In this document: positions 35,232-44,212 of the stretch, piece by piece
Numbering within the stretch: position 1 is the first letter of the stretch
Layout: every line of letters begins with the position of its first letter
DNA from: Chloroflexota bacterium
Lineage (GTDB): Bacteria > Chloroflexota > Dehalococcoidia > DSTF01 > RBG-16-68-14
Direction of reading: 5' to 3'
DNA length: 64,000 nucleotides
Assembly: GCA_029262675.1 (NCBI GenBank)
Contig: JAJCYW010000002.1
Location: forward strand, 36,534 to 100,533
Made by a program: the position numbers and the translations under genes
Notes under the pieces: model-generated
The model's input: only the letters and a program-made list of their open reading frames with translations
Told to the model about the DNA's origin: nothing
Databases searched by the model: none

Positions 35232-35633
35232 CTAGCCGCCCATGGTACCCATCTGCCGCTCGACGATGGCGCACTCCTCCAGCGTCACGCAGCCGCAACG
35301 CAGGCTCTCGCTAAGGAACCGCTTCATCGCCTCGGCGTGGGCGATCTGCGCCTCGATCTCCGGCAGCTTCCGGCCGGCCAATTCCCGCCAGCGTTCGGCA
35401 GGGGTCTTGCCGTCATCTAAGCCCTCGAAGAGCGTGGCGATCTCCGCCAGCGAGAAGCCTGCCTGCTGCGACAGCCGGATCACGGCCAGGCGTTGCAGTA
35501 CCTCGTCGCCGTAACGGCGGCGGCCGTTGACGCGCGCGGCCGGGGGAACGAGGCCGATGCTCTCGTAGTAGCGCAGCGCGGACGGCTGCAGGCCGGTTCG
35601 CTCGGCGACGGCACCAATCGTTAGGCCGGGCAT
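35232..35633 (-). CDS. MerR-family transcriptional regulator
   Basis: The protein has 133 residues. The ATG at 35633 follows AAGGAGAG; the longer in-frame extension lies in the promoter region. The winged HTH is IGAVAERTGLQPSALRYYES followed by GRRRYGDEVLQRL. A coiled-coil linker leads to a C-terminal effector site with Cys113, Cys115 and Cys121 (RCGCVTLEEC). This resembles the SoxR C-x2-C-x-C-x5-C loop without its first cysteine, so it might sense metal or thiol/redox stress. It is divergent from the 35722 gene, whose promoter has a MerR-type operator. Confidence 0.9.
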   Translation of the reverse strand: MPGLTIGAVAERTGLQPSALRYYESIGLVPPAARVNGRRRYGDEVLQRLAVIRLSQQAGFSLAEIATLFEGLDDGKTPAERWRELAGRKLPEIEAQIAHAEAMKRFLSESLRCGCVTLEECAIVERQMGTMGG

Positions 35634-35645
35634 CACGCCTCTCCT

Positions 35646-35676
35646 TTGACTTAAAGCCAACTTTAACTTGTAGCAT
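35646..35676 (+). promoter_or_regulatory. MerR-type promoter-operator with 19-bp spacer
   Basis: TTGACT (35646-35651), a 19-bp spacer and TAGCAT (35671-35676) form a promoter with the over-long spacer typical of MerR activation. A perfect dyad TTAAAG-N4-CTTTAA lies at 35651-35666 within it. It faces the gene at 35722, and the merR gene diverges from it. Confidence 0.85.
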
Positions 35677-35721
35677 GGTATCACGCTACGAAGAGAGGAC
35701 GCGGGAGACACGAGGTGAACC

Positions 35722-36066
35722 ATGGCGTTCGACCGAAAGAAGGCCGCAGCCGACGCAGAGACGATACCGATTGTCTGCACGCTGAGCGACGAGCAGCTCG
35801 CTGAGCGACAGGGCGGCGAATTGGCCAGACTGCTAGATCGCTGCGAGGAAACGACGGAGCTAACCGACGGCTACGCGTTGCGCTTCCCGGGCGACGCGCC
35901 GACCCTGGGTCGGCTGGCGCAGTTCATCGCCGAGGAGCGCGAGTGCTGCGCGTTCTTCACGTTCGAGCTCCACTGCGAGCCGCAGCAGGGCCCGGTGACG
36001 CTGCGGCTGCGCGGCTCGGATGGCGTGAAGGAGTTCGTGCGCGGCATGCTGGGCGAACGTGCCTAG
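35722..36066 (+). CDS. Cysteine-pair protein controlled by the MerR regulator, unknown function
   Basis: The protein has 114 residues, is soluble and has no signal peptide. Notable are Cys19 (IPIVCTLSDEQL), a vicinal pair Cys75-Cys76 in IAEERECCAFFTFEL, and Cys85. Vicinal cysteines next to a MerR regulator suggest metal or thiol-reactive compound binding. I recall similar uncharacterised proteins beside merR genes, but this was not verified. It begins downstream of the MerR-type promoter and is followed 27 bases later by a small membrane protein. Confidence 0.75.
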   Translation: MAFDRKKAAADAETIPIVCTLSDEQLAERQGGELARLLDRCEETTELTDGYALRFPGDAPTLGRLAQFIAEERECCAFFTFELHCEPQQGPVTLRLRGSDGVKEFVRGMLGERA

Positions 36067-36093
36067 TCGGGGCTGCGGCGGTTCGCGTCACAC

Positions 36094-36330
36094 ATGACGC
36101 TGCTGATCTTCGGTTCCGTCGCCGTGGGCGCGATGCTCGTTACGTACACGCTGGAGGAGCGCTCACACTGGTTCGTGCTCGGCTTCGCGGTCGCCAGCGC
36201 GGCGGCGGCGGCCTACGGCTACGCAATAGCCGCTTGGCCGTTCGCAGGTATCGAGACCGTCTGGTCGGCGGTGGCACTCTTGCGCTGGCGGCGGCGGGTG
36301 AACGCCGCTGCGACGGAAAGGGTCGGCTAG
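36094..36330 (+). CDS. Small two/three-helix membrane protein in the MerR-controlled unit
   Basis: The protein has 78 residues. Hydrophobic segments lie at about 3-18 and 27-45, with a third amphipathic stretch (AGIETVWSAVALLRW) and a basic end. No family is recognised. It is the second gene after the MerR-type promoter, so it may act with the cysteine-pair protein. Its last 4 bases overlap the pepA 3' end on the other strand. Confidence 0.65.
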   Translation: MTLLIFGSVAVGAMLVTYTLEERSHWFVLGFAVASAAAAAYGYAIAAWPFAGIETVWSAVALLRWRRRVNAAATERVG

Positions 36331-37844
36331 CCAGCTAGCGGCTCGTTGGCGAGCATGAACGCCAGGTGGACGAGCGTGCGGACGGGGATACCGCTGGCGC
36401 CCTTCACGCTGACGCCCTTCACCTTCTCGTAGAAGTCGACGCCGGCCATATCGATGTGGACCCAAGGCACATCATCGACGAACTCCTTGAGGAAGAAGGC
36501 CGCCGTGATCGACCCCGCGTTGCGGCCGCCAACGTTCTTCATGTCGGCGACGTCGCTCTTGATCTGCTCCTTGTACTCCTCGAACATCGGCAGCTCCCAG
36601 ACCTTCTCGCCCGCGGCAGAGGCAGCCGCGCGTAGCCGGCCGTAGAGCTGGGCGTCGTTCGTCATCGCTCCCATCGCCACGTCGCCCAGCGCGATCGAGA
36701 TCGCGCCCGTCAGCGTTGCGACATCCACCATGGCGGTCGGCCCGCCGTCGATGGCCGACTGGACGTAGCTGAGCCCGTCGGCGAGGATCAGCCGCCCCTC
36801 GGCGTCCGTGTTGATCACTTCAATGGACTTGCCGTTCATCGCCGTGACCACGTCGCCGGGCTTGGTGGCCCTGCCGCCGGGCATGTTCTCGGTCGCCGGC
36901 ACGACGGCCGTGACGTCGATCTCTGGCTTCAGCGTCGCGATCGCCCGCATAGCTGCGATGACGGCCGCGCCGCCGGACATATCGCCCTTCATCTCCTGCA
37001 TGCCGGCGGCGGGCTTGATCGAGATGCCTCCCGTATCGAACGTGATGCCTTTGCCGACCAGCGCCAGGTGCGACGAGCCGCCACCCTTGTAGCGGAGGAC
37101 GATGAACTTGGGCGGCTGAGCACTACCGTTGGCGACGCTGAGGAGCGAACCCATGCTCTGCTCTTCCATCCAAGGACGGTCGAAAACCTCGCACTCCAGC
37201 CCCGCCGCCCCGGCCATCGTCTGCGCGCGCGCCGCGAGTTCGGTCGGCGTGACGACGTTGCCCGGCTCGTTCGCCAGGTCTCGCGCGAAGTTGGCCGCTT
37301 CACCCAACACGGTGCCCCGCGCGACGCCGCGTTCCAACGCGTCGATGCGGGCAGCGTCGTACTCCGTGACGATCAGTTCCTGCACCTCCACGTCGTCGTC
37401 GTTCGGTGTCTTGTGGCGGTTAAACGTGTAGAGGCCCATCAGCGTGCCTTCGGCGATCGCCTGGGCGCAGTCGTGGCTGTCCAATCCTGCTATGCCAGCG
37501 CCGTGGGTGATGGTGGCGACCCGCTCGCAGCGCTGGCGGCGGGCGTAGCGCGCGGCGTTGGCGGCGAGGGCGCGCACCTTGTCGACGTCGAACTCCTCCT
37601 GCTTGCCCATCCCGGCGACGAGCACCCGCGGAGCCGGCAGCTTGCCCAGCGTGTGGATCAGCATCATCTCGTTGGCTTTGCCGCGGCAGCCGCCGTCCGC
37701 GATCACCTGCGAGATTGCGCCGTCCAGCGCGGCATCGACGGCGCCGGTAGCGCCGCCTGGCGACGTGACGCCCTCAAAGAGGTTGACGATGATCAGGTCG
37801 CTGTCCTGTTGAGTAATGTCGCCTTGCTCTACGCGGATCTCCAT
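36327..37844 (-). CDS. pepA: Leucyl aminopeptidase (M17)
   Basis: The protein has 505 residues behind AAGGAG. It is a cytosolic dinuclear zinc aminopeptidase. The M17 signature NTDAEGRLILADGLSY carries Asp and Glu metal ligands. GKGITFDTGGISIKPAAGM supplies the Lys and Asp residues, and GDMSGGAAVIAAM follows. The length is standard. Confidence 0.95.
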   Translation of the reverse strand: MEIRVEQGDITQQDSDLIIVNLFEGVTSPGGATGAVDAALDGAISQVIADGGCRGKANEMMLIHTLGKLPAPRVLVAGMGKQEEFDVDKVRALAANAARYARRQRCERVATITHGAGIAGLDSHDCAQAIAEGTLMGLYTFNRHKTPNDDDVEVQELIVTEYDAARIDALERGVARGTVLGEAANFARDLANEPGNVVTPTELAARAQTMAGAAGLECEVFDRPWMEEQSMGSLLSVANGSAQPPKFIVLRYKGGGSSHLALVGKGITFDTGGISIKPAAGMQEMKGDMSGGAAVIAAMRAIATLKPEIDVTAVVPATENMPGGRATKPGDVVTAMNGKSIEVINTDAEGRLILADGLSYVQSAIDGGPTAMVDVATLTGAISIALGDVAMGAMTNDAQLYGRLRAAASAAGEKVWELPMFEEYKEQIKSDVADMKNVGGRNAGSITAAFFLKEFVDDVPWVHIDMAGVDFYEKVKGVSVKGASGIPVRTLVHLAFMLANEPLAG

Positions 37845-37946
37845 GCTAGATATGCTCCTTACGTCGCTTTTCGTCCTTCATTCTATTGTCGCCCACTGCA
37901 GCTTCTTCTTAGCCTACGCCGACGTAAGCGTCGGCTCTCACTTCTC

Positions 37947-38351
37947 TCACGCTCGGCCGACGTAAGCGTCGGCCTCGATCTCGACCAGCATCTCCGGCAG
38001 CAGCAGGGCGCTCACCTCCACCATGCTGGTAGCGGGGCGGATCTCGCCGAACGTTTCGCCGTGGACACGGGCCACGGCCTCCCAGGAGCCGATGTCGGTC
38101 ACGTAGATGCGGGTGCGAACGACATCGGCTAGCGAGGCGCCGGCCTGGACCAGCGCTCGTTCTATGTTGCGGATGGTCTGCACGGCCTGTGCCGCGACAT
38201 CGCCGCGGCCGACGATCTCGCCTCCTTCGCCTGTCGCCGTCGTGCCGGAGACGTGGACGTGCGGCCCGACGCGGACGGCGCGTGAGTAGCCGGCTACGGG
38301 CTCCCAGGGCGTTCCGCTGGAGAAGTTCTCGCGCGTGAATTCTGCGGTCAT
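37947..38351 (-). CDS. RidA-family protein (reactive intermediate deaminase-like)
   Basis: The protein has 134 residues from the ATG at 38351. RidA hydrolyses enamine/imine intermediates. The trimeric-fold family motif is [15 protein letters not shown] with the conserved Arg, and a C-terminal [14 protein letters not shown]. The usual loop [20 protein letters not shown] is present. Whether it is a true deaminase or another subgroup is open. Confidence 0.85.
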   Translation of the reverse strand: MTAEFTRENFSSGTPWEPVAGYSRAVRVGPHVHVSGTTATGEGGEIVGRGDVAAQAVQTIRNIERALVQAGASLADVVRTRIYVTDIGSWEAVARVHGETFGEIRPATSMVEVSALLLPEMLVEIEADAYVGRA

Positions 38352-38413
38352 GGTGAAGGCAGTCGCATGATACGGCCCACGGCCGCCGGGCCGCAATGGC
38401 GGCACGGCGGCTT

Positions 38414-38514
38414 GGAGTTTCGCTGTGCGAAACTCCGGCCTTGGGAAATGCTGCGGGCGGCCTGCGTATCGCCGAATCGATACGCAGGCTTGGAGTTTCG
38501 CAAGGCGAAACTCC
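38414..38514. repeat. Three consecutive hairpins with a duplicated palindrome
   Basis: The stem ggagtttcgc/gcgaaactcc occurs twice (38414-38436 and 38492-38514), each flanked by the direct repeat cttgg. Between them lies a different hairpin, cctgcgtatcg/cgatacgcagg (38461-38488). This is a compact REP-like element between divergent genes. Confidence 0.75.
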
Positions 38515-38598
38515 GGCTTGGCTGAGTTGCTGCGGAATTACGTCAGTGAGTGCTTATGATTGAACAGGCGAGGTTGACGCGGCTATAGTTGTCTCGTC

Positions 38599-39402
38599 AT
38601 GGAAGCCGGAGCAGCGCTGCGAGGATTGATCACCCGGTTGGCCGCCAGGCGGGTCTACCGCGACTTCACGGAGATCGGTATCGTCGCGCTGGCGTTCCTG
38701 CTCTACTTCATCGTGCGGGGCGGCGTCGTTGACCGCGACGGCGAGGCGCAAGCCAACGCCGCGGACATCATTGATCTGCAGCGGACGCTGGGCTTCTTCT
38801 GGGAACCGGATCTGAACTCGTTCATCCTGGACTACGGGGCGCTGATCCAACTGATGGACGCGGTCTACTTCTGGCTGGACTTCCCGCTGATCGTTGTGAT
38901 TGGCATGTGGCTCTACTTCTCCGGCCGGCGGCACCAGTACACCGTCGCGCGCGACGCGCTGCTGGCGTCCGGGGCGATCGCGCTCGTCGTCTACTGGCTC
39001 TACCCTGTCGCGCCGCCACGCCTGCTGCCGCCGGAGTTCGGCTTCGTCGATACGCTGGCGGAGTACAACCACCTCAGCTACCAGGCGCAATCGACGGGAC
39101 TATTCGTCAATCCGTATGCCGCCGTGCCCAGCCTGCACTACGGCTGGGCGGTGCTGGTGGGCGGCGTGCTCTTCTGGACGACGGGCAATCTTTGGCTTCG
39201 CGCCGGGGCGGCGCTGCTGGCGCCCGCGCAGTTGGCCGCGATCCTGTTCACCGCTAACCACTACATGATCGACGCGATGGCGGGGCTGGTCGTCGCGCTG
39301 CTTGGGCTGCTGGTGGCGATGGCGCTGCAGTGTTGGGGCTACACGGCCGTGCAGCGCTGGCTCGACGCGCCTACGGACGCGACCGGCCGGCCGCCAGCAT
39401 AG
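38599..39402 (+). CDS. PAP2-like membrane phosphotransferase/phosphatase (inositolphosphotransferase-like)
   Basis: The protein has 267 residues and about six membrane helices. Conserved segments VAPPRLLP, NPYAAVPSLHYGWA and TANHYMIDAMAG match the PAP2 superfamily branch related to Aur1/Ipt1. The two catalytic histidines are His in PSLH and in ANHY. It probably handles lipid phosphate esters at the outer face of the membrane; the substrate is unknown. Confidence 0.82.
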   Translation: MEAGAALRGLITRLAARRVYRDFTEIGIVALAFLLYFIVRGGVVDRDGEAQANAADIIDLQRTLGFFWEPDLNSFILDYGALIQLMDAVYFWLDFPLIVVIGMWLYFSGRRHQYTVARDALLASGAIALVVYWLYPVAPPRLLPPEFGFVDTLAEYNHLSYQAQSTGLFVNPYAAVPSLHYGWAVLVGGVLFWTTGNLWLRAGAALLAPAQLAAILFTANHYMIDAMAGLVVALLGLLVAMALQCWGYTAVQRWLDAPTDATGRPPA

Positions 39403-39422
39403 CCGGCGGCCCCGTCCGCGGC

Positions 39423-40151
39423 CTAGAAGCCCTCGGGGTTGAAGCGCGCCGCGTGGGCGTCGATGTAGTCCTCCACCCTGTCCTTGCTGTACTCGCTGGC
39501 CGGGAATTTGTCGATGCGCGCCCACGAAGTAAGGGCGATTGTCTCGTCTTCCATGCTGGGATAAGGCATCATCACGAGAAGCTCACCACTCTCGAGTTGA
39601 TTCTTGATGACGTTCTCGAGCTCGTCTCTGAGGGCCATGTCGGTGGTGTTGTACCAGAGAACGATGCCGGCGTGCTCCATGTTGTGCACAACGGATGCTG
39701 GATCCCATGTTGTGCGGTAGATGCCCCAGGGGGCCGGGCCGCAGAACTGCGATGATTCGTCAGGGCTGTCGGCGCAGGCCCTGCCCCAGTGCGGCCCGCC
39801 GGCGGGCGGGTTCGTGTTGCCATCGGCTTCGTAGTCGACGTCGCGCGTCACGTGTCCGGCGGTGGTGTTATCCCCGTGGGTGCCATACGTCCCGTCGTAG
39901 ATCTCCTGGAGGTTGACGAACTCTCCGGGAAGGTCTGGGGCAGGGTCGGCCTCTACCTCTATCCACCCGCTGTTGCTGTCGCTGGCGGGCTCTGACTGCT
40001 GCCAGATCAGGTAGCCGACCAGGCCGGCGACGACGATCGCGCCGAGGACGATGGCAATAGGTATCATTGGCAGTTCGCGTCCGCCGACATCGGAGGGGAC
40101 GGGCGTCCTCCGGCTGCGTCCGCTTCCGGCTCTTCGTTTCTGTCTGCTCAT
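39423..40151 (-). CDS. DUF3105 domain membrane-anchored protein
   Basis: The protein has 242 residues. A basic N-terminus and a membrane helix (about 29-49) are followed by an exported DUF3105 domain. Landmarks are NTNPPAGGPHWGRAC, WGIYRTTWDPASVVHNMEHA and GIVLWYN. The paired His of VHNMEH may bind metal. The function is unknown; such proteins are common in Chloroflexota and Actinobacteria. Confidence 0.82.
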   Translation of the reverse strand: MSRQKRRAGSGRSRRTPVPSDVGGRELPMIPIAIVLGAIVVAGLVGYLIWQQSEPASDSNSGWIEVEADPAPDLPGEFVNLQEIYDGTYGTHGDNTTAGHVTRDVDYEADGNTNPPAGGPHWGRACADSPDESSQFCGPAPWGIYRTTWDPASVVHNMEHAGIVLWYNTTDMALRDELENVIKNQLESGELLVMMPYPSMEDETIALTSWARIDKFPASEYSKDRVEDYIDAHAARFNPEGF

Positions 40152-40296
40152 CTTGGCAACGGCTCCTGTAGTAACGGGGCTCCCTGCCGACGCAACGGCC
40201 GGCGATGAGAGGCCTACGAGTTGTTTGGTACAGGATCAGTATAGGATATTCGCGCCCGGCGGAACCAGCCAGATCGCGCAATCCTCAGCGCCGGCC

Positions 40297-41166
40297 TTAG
40301 TCCGAGCTGGAGTAGAACGCAAAGCCCAGCAGCCCCGGCCCCGTGTGCACGCCCATCAACTGCGTGAACTCGCTGACCAGCAGTTCGGCCGGGCGCAGCG
40401 ATGTGCGCACGCGCTCCGCCAGCGCCTCGGCCTCGGCGGGGGCGTTGGTGTGGTGGACGCAGACGTGGAGCGATACATCAATGTTGGCGCCCGCGCGCCG
40501 CTGCAGGGCTTTCAGGAGACGGCCGGTCGCGCCGGCGGTCGTCCGCGCCACGCCGATCGGCCGGTAGGCGCCGCGTTCGAACGAGACGACGGGCTTGATC
40601 CGCAGCGGGGACGCGGCCATCAGCAGCAGTCGCGGGACGCGGCCGCTGCGGCCGGCGTATGTCAGCGTATCGAGCGACACGAGCAGTTGGACGCGAGGCA
40701 TCAGCGCCGTCGCGCGGGCGATGACGTCGTCGATGCCGGCGCCGTCCGCCGCGGCCCGCGCCGCCTCCAGCGCGACGAATCCCTGCGCCATCGCCGCGGC
40801 TCCGGAATCGAGCACACGCACGTCCAGCTCCGGCGCCCGCTCGCGCGCAAGCTCCTGTCCCTGGACGGCGGCGTCGTACATGGCGCTGAACTGGCGGGAG
40901 ACGGTGACGCAGAGCACGGCCTCCGCTTCACGGCCGGCGGCCAGGAACGCATTCGCGTAGACCCCGGGAGATGGAGAGGACGTCGTCGGCGGCCGCGGCG
41001 ATGCGGCCAGTCTGGCGTAGAATTCGTCAGACGTCGCCGAAATGCCGTCCTGGTAGACGGCATCTTCGAACGCGAGCTCGAGAGGAAGCACCGCGATTTC
41101 GTGGCGCGCGGCGAGGTCCTTCGGCAGGCAGGCCGTAGTGTCTGTGACGACGCGGACGCGTCGCAT
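40297..41166 (-). CDS. DegV family fatty-acid-binding protein
   Basis: The protein has 289 residues behind AGGAGGAAG. DegV/FakB proteins bind a fatty acid and present it to a kinase such as FakA. The N-terminal [19 protein letters not shown] and the [13 protein letters not shown] loop are family markers, with [14 protein letters not shown] strands later. No FakA kinase gene is in the window. Confidence 0.88.
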   Translation of the reverse strand: MRRVRVVTDTTACLPKDLAARHEIAVLPLELAFEDAVYQDGISATSDEFYARLAASPRPPTTSSPSPGVYANAFLAAGREAEAVLCVTVSRQFSAMYDAAVQGQELARERAPELDVRVLDSGAAAMAQGFVALEAARAAADGAGIDDVIARATALMPRVQLLVSLDTLTYAGRSGRVPRLLLMAASPLRIKPVVSFERGAYRPIGVARTTAGATGRLLKALQRRAGANIDVSLHVCVHHTNAPAEAEALAERVRTSLRPAELLVSEFTQLMGVHTGPGLLGFAFYSSSD

Positions 41167-41273
41167 GCTTCCTCCTAGTATCCTGCAGCGTTTGCATCAA
41201 TAATTCGTCGCGTGATACACTGCGCGCAAGCCGCAAGAGGATAGCACAGGCTTCCTCGGCGGTGTACGATTCT

Positions 41274-41540
41274 ATGATTACAAACGATCAAAGGACCGCG
41301 ATCATCAAGGAGCACGCCCGTTCCGAGGGCGATACTGGCTCCGCCGAGGTTCAGATCGCGGTGTTGACTGAGAGAATCACTCATCTGACGGGCCACATGC
41401 GTGAGCACACGCACGACTACCACACGGAGCGTGGCCTGCTCAAGCTGGTGGGCCGCCGTCGACGGCACCTGGCTTACCTCAACCGGACCGATGTCCAGCG
41501 TTACCGCGACATCATCAGCAAACTGGGCCTCCGCAAGTAG
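41274..41540 (+). CDS. rpsO: 30S ribosomal protein S15
   Basis: The protein has 88 residues from the ATG at 41274 (MITNDQR); a GTG 12 bases earlier is less likely. S15 binds the central domain of 16S rRNA. The signatures [34 protein letters not shown] and [14 protein letters not shown] are all intact. pnp follows, the conserved rpsO-pnp order. Confidence 0.97.
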   Translation: MITNDQRTAIIKEHARSEGDTGSAEVQIAVLTERITHLTGHMREHTHDYHTERGLLKLVGRRRRHLAYLNRTDVQRYRDIISKLGLRK

Positions 41541-41552
41541 CAAAGAGCGGGG

Positions 41553-41579
41553 GCCTTTCCGCATGTAGGGAGGAAAGGC
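41553..41579 (+). terminator. rpsO-pnp intergenic hairpin
   Basis: The stem gcctttcc/ggaaaggc lies 12 bases after rpsO. In E. coli this interval holds a terminator and an RNase III-cut leader through which PNPase controls itself; a similar role is possible here. No T-tract follows. Confidence 0.5.
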
Positions 41580-41732
41580 GTCACAATTTCACTAGGGCGA
41601 AGGTCGCGCCCGGCAGGAGCAAAGCGGCCGCTCTCAGATTCACACGGTTAACAGATGTCGCAGGCCGGTGTTGGCGGTACCACGCCAGACTACCGGCCCT
41701 GTGCGTATTGTATGTAGTGGAGGAATAACATT

Positions 41733-44120
41733 ATGAGTATGGCGGAGCGAGTAGAACGGCAAATCGGACACGAGACACTTATCCTGGAGGTCGGCGAGCT
41801 GGCCGGACTGGCCGGCGGCGCTATCACCGTACGCTACGGCGATACAGTGCTGCTGGCGACGGCCTGTGTCGAGGCCAAGGCCCGGCCGGGCGCGGACTTC
41901 TTTCCGCTGACGGTCGATTTCGAGGAGCGGCATTACGCCATCGGCAAGATACCCGGCAGCTTCTTCCGCAGGGAAGGGCGGCCCACCACGGATGCCGTCA
42001 TCGCCTGCCGCCTGACGGACCGGCCCATCAGGCCACTCTTTCCGAAGGGCTTCCGCAACGAAGTGCAGACGGTGATCACCGTGCTCTCCGCGGACAGGGA
42101 GAACATCCCAGACGTGCTGGGCACTATTGGCGCCTCCGCCGCACTCTGTATCGCAGGAGCCCCGTTCGCAGGGCCGGTCAGTTCGGTCCGCGTCGCCTAC
42201 ATCGACGGTGAGTTCCACGCCTTCCCGACGTACGGGCAGCTCGCCGAGAGCGAGCTCGATCTCATCGTCGCCGGCACGCGTGACGCGGTGATGATGGTGG
42301 AGGCGGGTGCACTCCAGGTGCCGGAGGCGACGGCGCTGGAGGCGATCGAGTTTGGCCAGAGCGTCAACCAGCAGGTCCTGGACATGGTGGACGAGATCGT
42401 CGCCAAGGTAGCAAAGCCGAAGATGGAATTCACGACCGGCGAGCTGGACCCGGCGATCAAGGAGGCCGTGAGCGGAGCTGTGGCGGGTCAGCTTGACGAG
42501 CTGCTCCAGGCGGCGAAAGGCGAGCGGCAAGGCGGCCTGGACGAACATCTCAAGCGGCTGCAGGAGCGTTTCGGCGAGGAGTACGAAGAGAAGGCCCTCA
42601 AATCCGCTCTGGACGCCGTCGTGAAGGACGCCGTCCGTGCGTCGATTCTCGACAAGGGAGTGCGGCCGGACGGCCGCGGCCTGACCGAGATCCGGGAGCT
42701 CTCTGCCAAGGTTGACGTCCTGCCGCGGACCCACGGAACCGGCCTCTTCCAGCGGGGAGAGACGCAGGTCCTGACTGTTGCCACACTCGGCTCGTTCGGC
42801 GAGCAGCAGCGTATTGACAACCTCTCGCCGGTGGAGCGCAAGCGCTTCATCCACCACTACAACTTCCCGCCGTTCTCCGTCGGCGAGGCGCGCTTCATGC
42901 GCGGCCCCGGCCGGCGTGAGGTCGGCCACGGCGCGCTCGCGGAGCGGGCCGTGGAGGCCGTCATCCCCAGCGAGGAAGACTTCCCCTACACCATCCGTCT
43001 CGTCTCCGAAGTGCTCTCAAGCAACGGCAGCACGTCGATGGCCAGCGTTTGCGGTAGCACGCTGGCGCTCATGGACGCCGGCGTGCCCATCGAGGCGCCC
43101 GTCGGCGGTATCGCCATGGGCCTGGTGATGGGCGAGGGCGGCAACTTCGCCATCCTCACCGACATCGCCGGAGTTGAGGACGCGCTGGGCGACATGGACT
43201 TCAAGGTCGCCGGTACCACGGAGGGCATCACGGCGCTCCAGATGGATATCAAGGTCAAGGGCATCACCGTGGATGTGATGAAGCAGGCGTTGGAGCAGGC
43301 GCGCGACGCCCGCATGACGATCTTGGACAAGATTCGCGAGGCGCTGCCGGAGCACCGCGAGGAGCTCTCCAAGTGGGCGCCCCGCATGCAGCGCCTGCAG
43401 ATCCCCGTCGAGAAGATCGGCAGCCTGATCGGCCCCGGCGGCCGCGTCATCCGGTCGATCATCGAAGAGACCGGTTGCAGCATCGACGTCGAGGACGACG
43501 GCACGGTCTTCATCGGCTCGACGAACGCCGAGATGGCCGATAAAGCAATTGAAATCGTGGACGGGCTGACCAAGGACGTCGAGGTCGGCGCGGAGTACAC
43601 CGGCAAGGTCGTCCGCCTCATGGACTTCGGCGCGTTCGTGGAGATCCCTGGCGGCAAGGACGGCCTGATCCGCATCAGCGAGCTGGCAAACTTCCACGTG
43701 CCGACCGTCGAAGACGTCGTGCAGGTCGGCGACGAAGTGCGGGTGAAGGTGATGGAGGTCGACTCCATGGGCCGCATCAATCTCTCGCGCAAGATCCTCT
43801 TGAGTGAAGAGGAGAGCGCCGCGGACCTGGCGAAGGCCGAGGCGAAAGGAATCTCGACCAGCGGCCCGCCTCCGCGGGACAGCGGCTTCGGCGGCGACAG
43901 GCCGCGCGGACGGGACGGCAACGGTGGCCCTCGTGGCCCCGGCGGTCGCGGCCAAGACGGCGGTGGACGCCCACGCGGCGGCGGCGGCGACAGGCCGCGA
44001 AGCAGCGGCGGCGACAGGCCGCGAAGCGGCGGTGGCGACAGGCCGCGAGGCGGCGGTGGCGACAGGCCGCGCCGTCCGACGAACCGGCCCGGTCCGGGCT
44101 CCGGCCCGCTGCGCAGATAA
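41733..44120 (+). CDS. pnp: Polyribonucleotide nucleotidyltransferase (PNPase) with RG-rich tail
   Basis: The protein has 795 residues behind GGAGGAA. It performs 3'-5' phosphorolytic RNA decay. Two RNase PH domains are separated by a helical domain; the second carries FNFPPFSVGEA-like text (HYNFPPFSVGEARFMRG) and the active site DFKVAGTTEGITALQMD. A KH domain (IGSLIGPGGRVIRSIIEET) and an S1 domain (GKVVRLMDFGAFVEIPGG) follow. The last 80 residues or so are a Gly/Arg/Asp repeat (GGGDRPR units), unusual for PNPase. Confidence 0.96.
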   Translation: MSMAERVERQIGHETLILEVGELAGLAGGAITVRYGDTVLLATACVEAKARPGADFFPLTVDFEERHYAIGKIPGSFFRREGRPTTDAVIACRLTDRPIRPLFPKGFRNEVQTVITVLSADRENIPDVLGTIGASAALCIAGAPFAGPVSSVRVAYIDGEFHAFPTYGQLAESELDLIVAGTRDAVMMVEAGALQVPEATALEAIEFGQSVNQQVLDMVDEIVAKVAKPKMEFTTGELDPAIKEAVSGAVAGQLDELLQAAKGERQGGLDEHLKRLQERFGEEYEEKALKSALDAVVKDAVRASILDKGVRPDGRGLTEIRELSAKVDVLPRTHGTGLFQRGETQVLTVATLGSFGEQQRIDNLSPVERKRFIHHYNFPPFSVGEARFMRGPGRREVGHGALAERAVEAVIPSEEDFPYTIRLVSEVLSSNGSTSMASVCGSTLALMDAGVPIEAPVGGIAMGLVMGEGGNFAILTDIAGVEDALGDMDFKVAGTTEGITALQMDIKVKGITVDVMKQALEQARDARMTILDKIREALPEHREELSKWAPRMQRLQIPVEKIGSLIGPGGRVIRSIIEETGCSIDVEDDGTVFIGSTNAEMADKAIEIVDGLTKDVEVGAEYTGKVVRLMDFGAFVEIPGGKDGLIRISELANFHVPTVEDVVQVGDEVRVKVMEVDSMGRINLSRKILLSEEESAADLAKAEAKGISTSGPPPRDSGFGGDRPRGRDGNGGPRGPGGRGQDGGGRPRGGGGDRPRSSGGDRPRSGGGDRPRGGGGDRPRRPTNRPGPGSGPLRR
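43975..44078 (+). repeat. Tandem repeat encoding GGGDRPR units in the PNPase tail
   Basis: Four near-identical units of about 24 bases containing ggcgacaggccgcg encode G(G/S)GGDRPR. The copies are similar at DNA level, so the array is probably recent and length-variable. Confidence 0.8.
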
Positions 44121-44140
44121 GCGGCAGACGAAAGCAATTC

Positions 44141-44182
44141 GAAGCGCCCGGCCATGTTCCATGGCTTGGGCGTCTTCATTTT
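44141..44182 (+). terminator. Intrinsic terminator after pnp
   Basis: A long imperfect stem (gaag-cgccc-ggccatg against catggc-ttgggcg-tcttc, 44141-44177) is followed by attttcc. It lies 20 bases past the pnp stop and before dapB. Confidence 0.6.
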
Positions 44183-44212
44183 CCGGGCGAGAAGGTGTAG
44201 GCTGAACCCACC

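Noticed and set aside
35634..35780. N-terminal extension of the MerR protein to 35780
   Set aside because: It would run through the promoter-operator, while the ATG at 35633 has a strong ribosome site and begins exactly at the HTH domain.
43975..44078. CRISPR-like regular repeat array
   Set aside because: The repeat is in frame inside pnp and encodes GGGDRPR units with no spacers.
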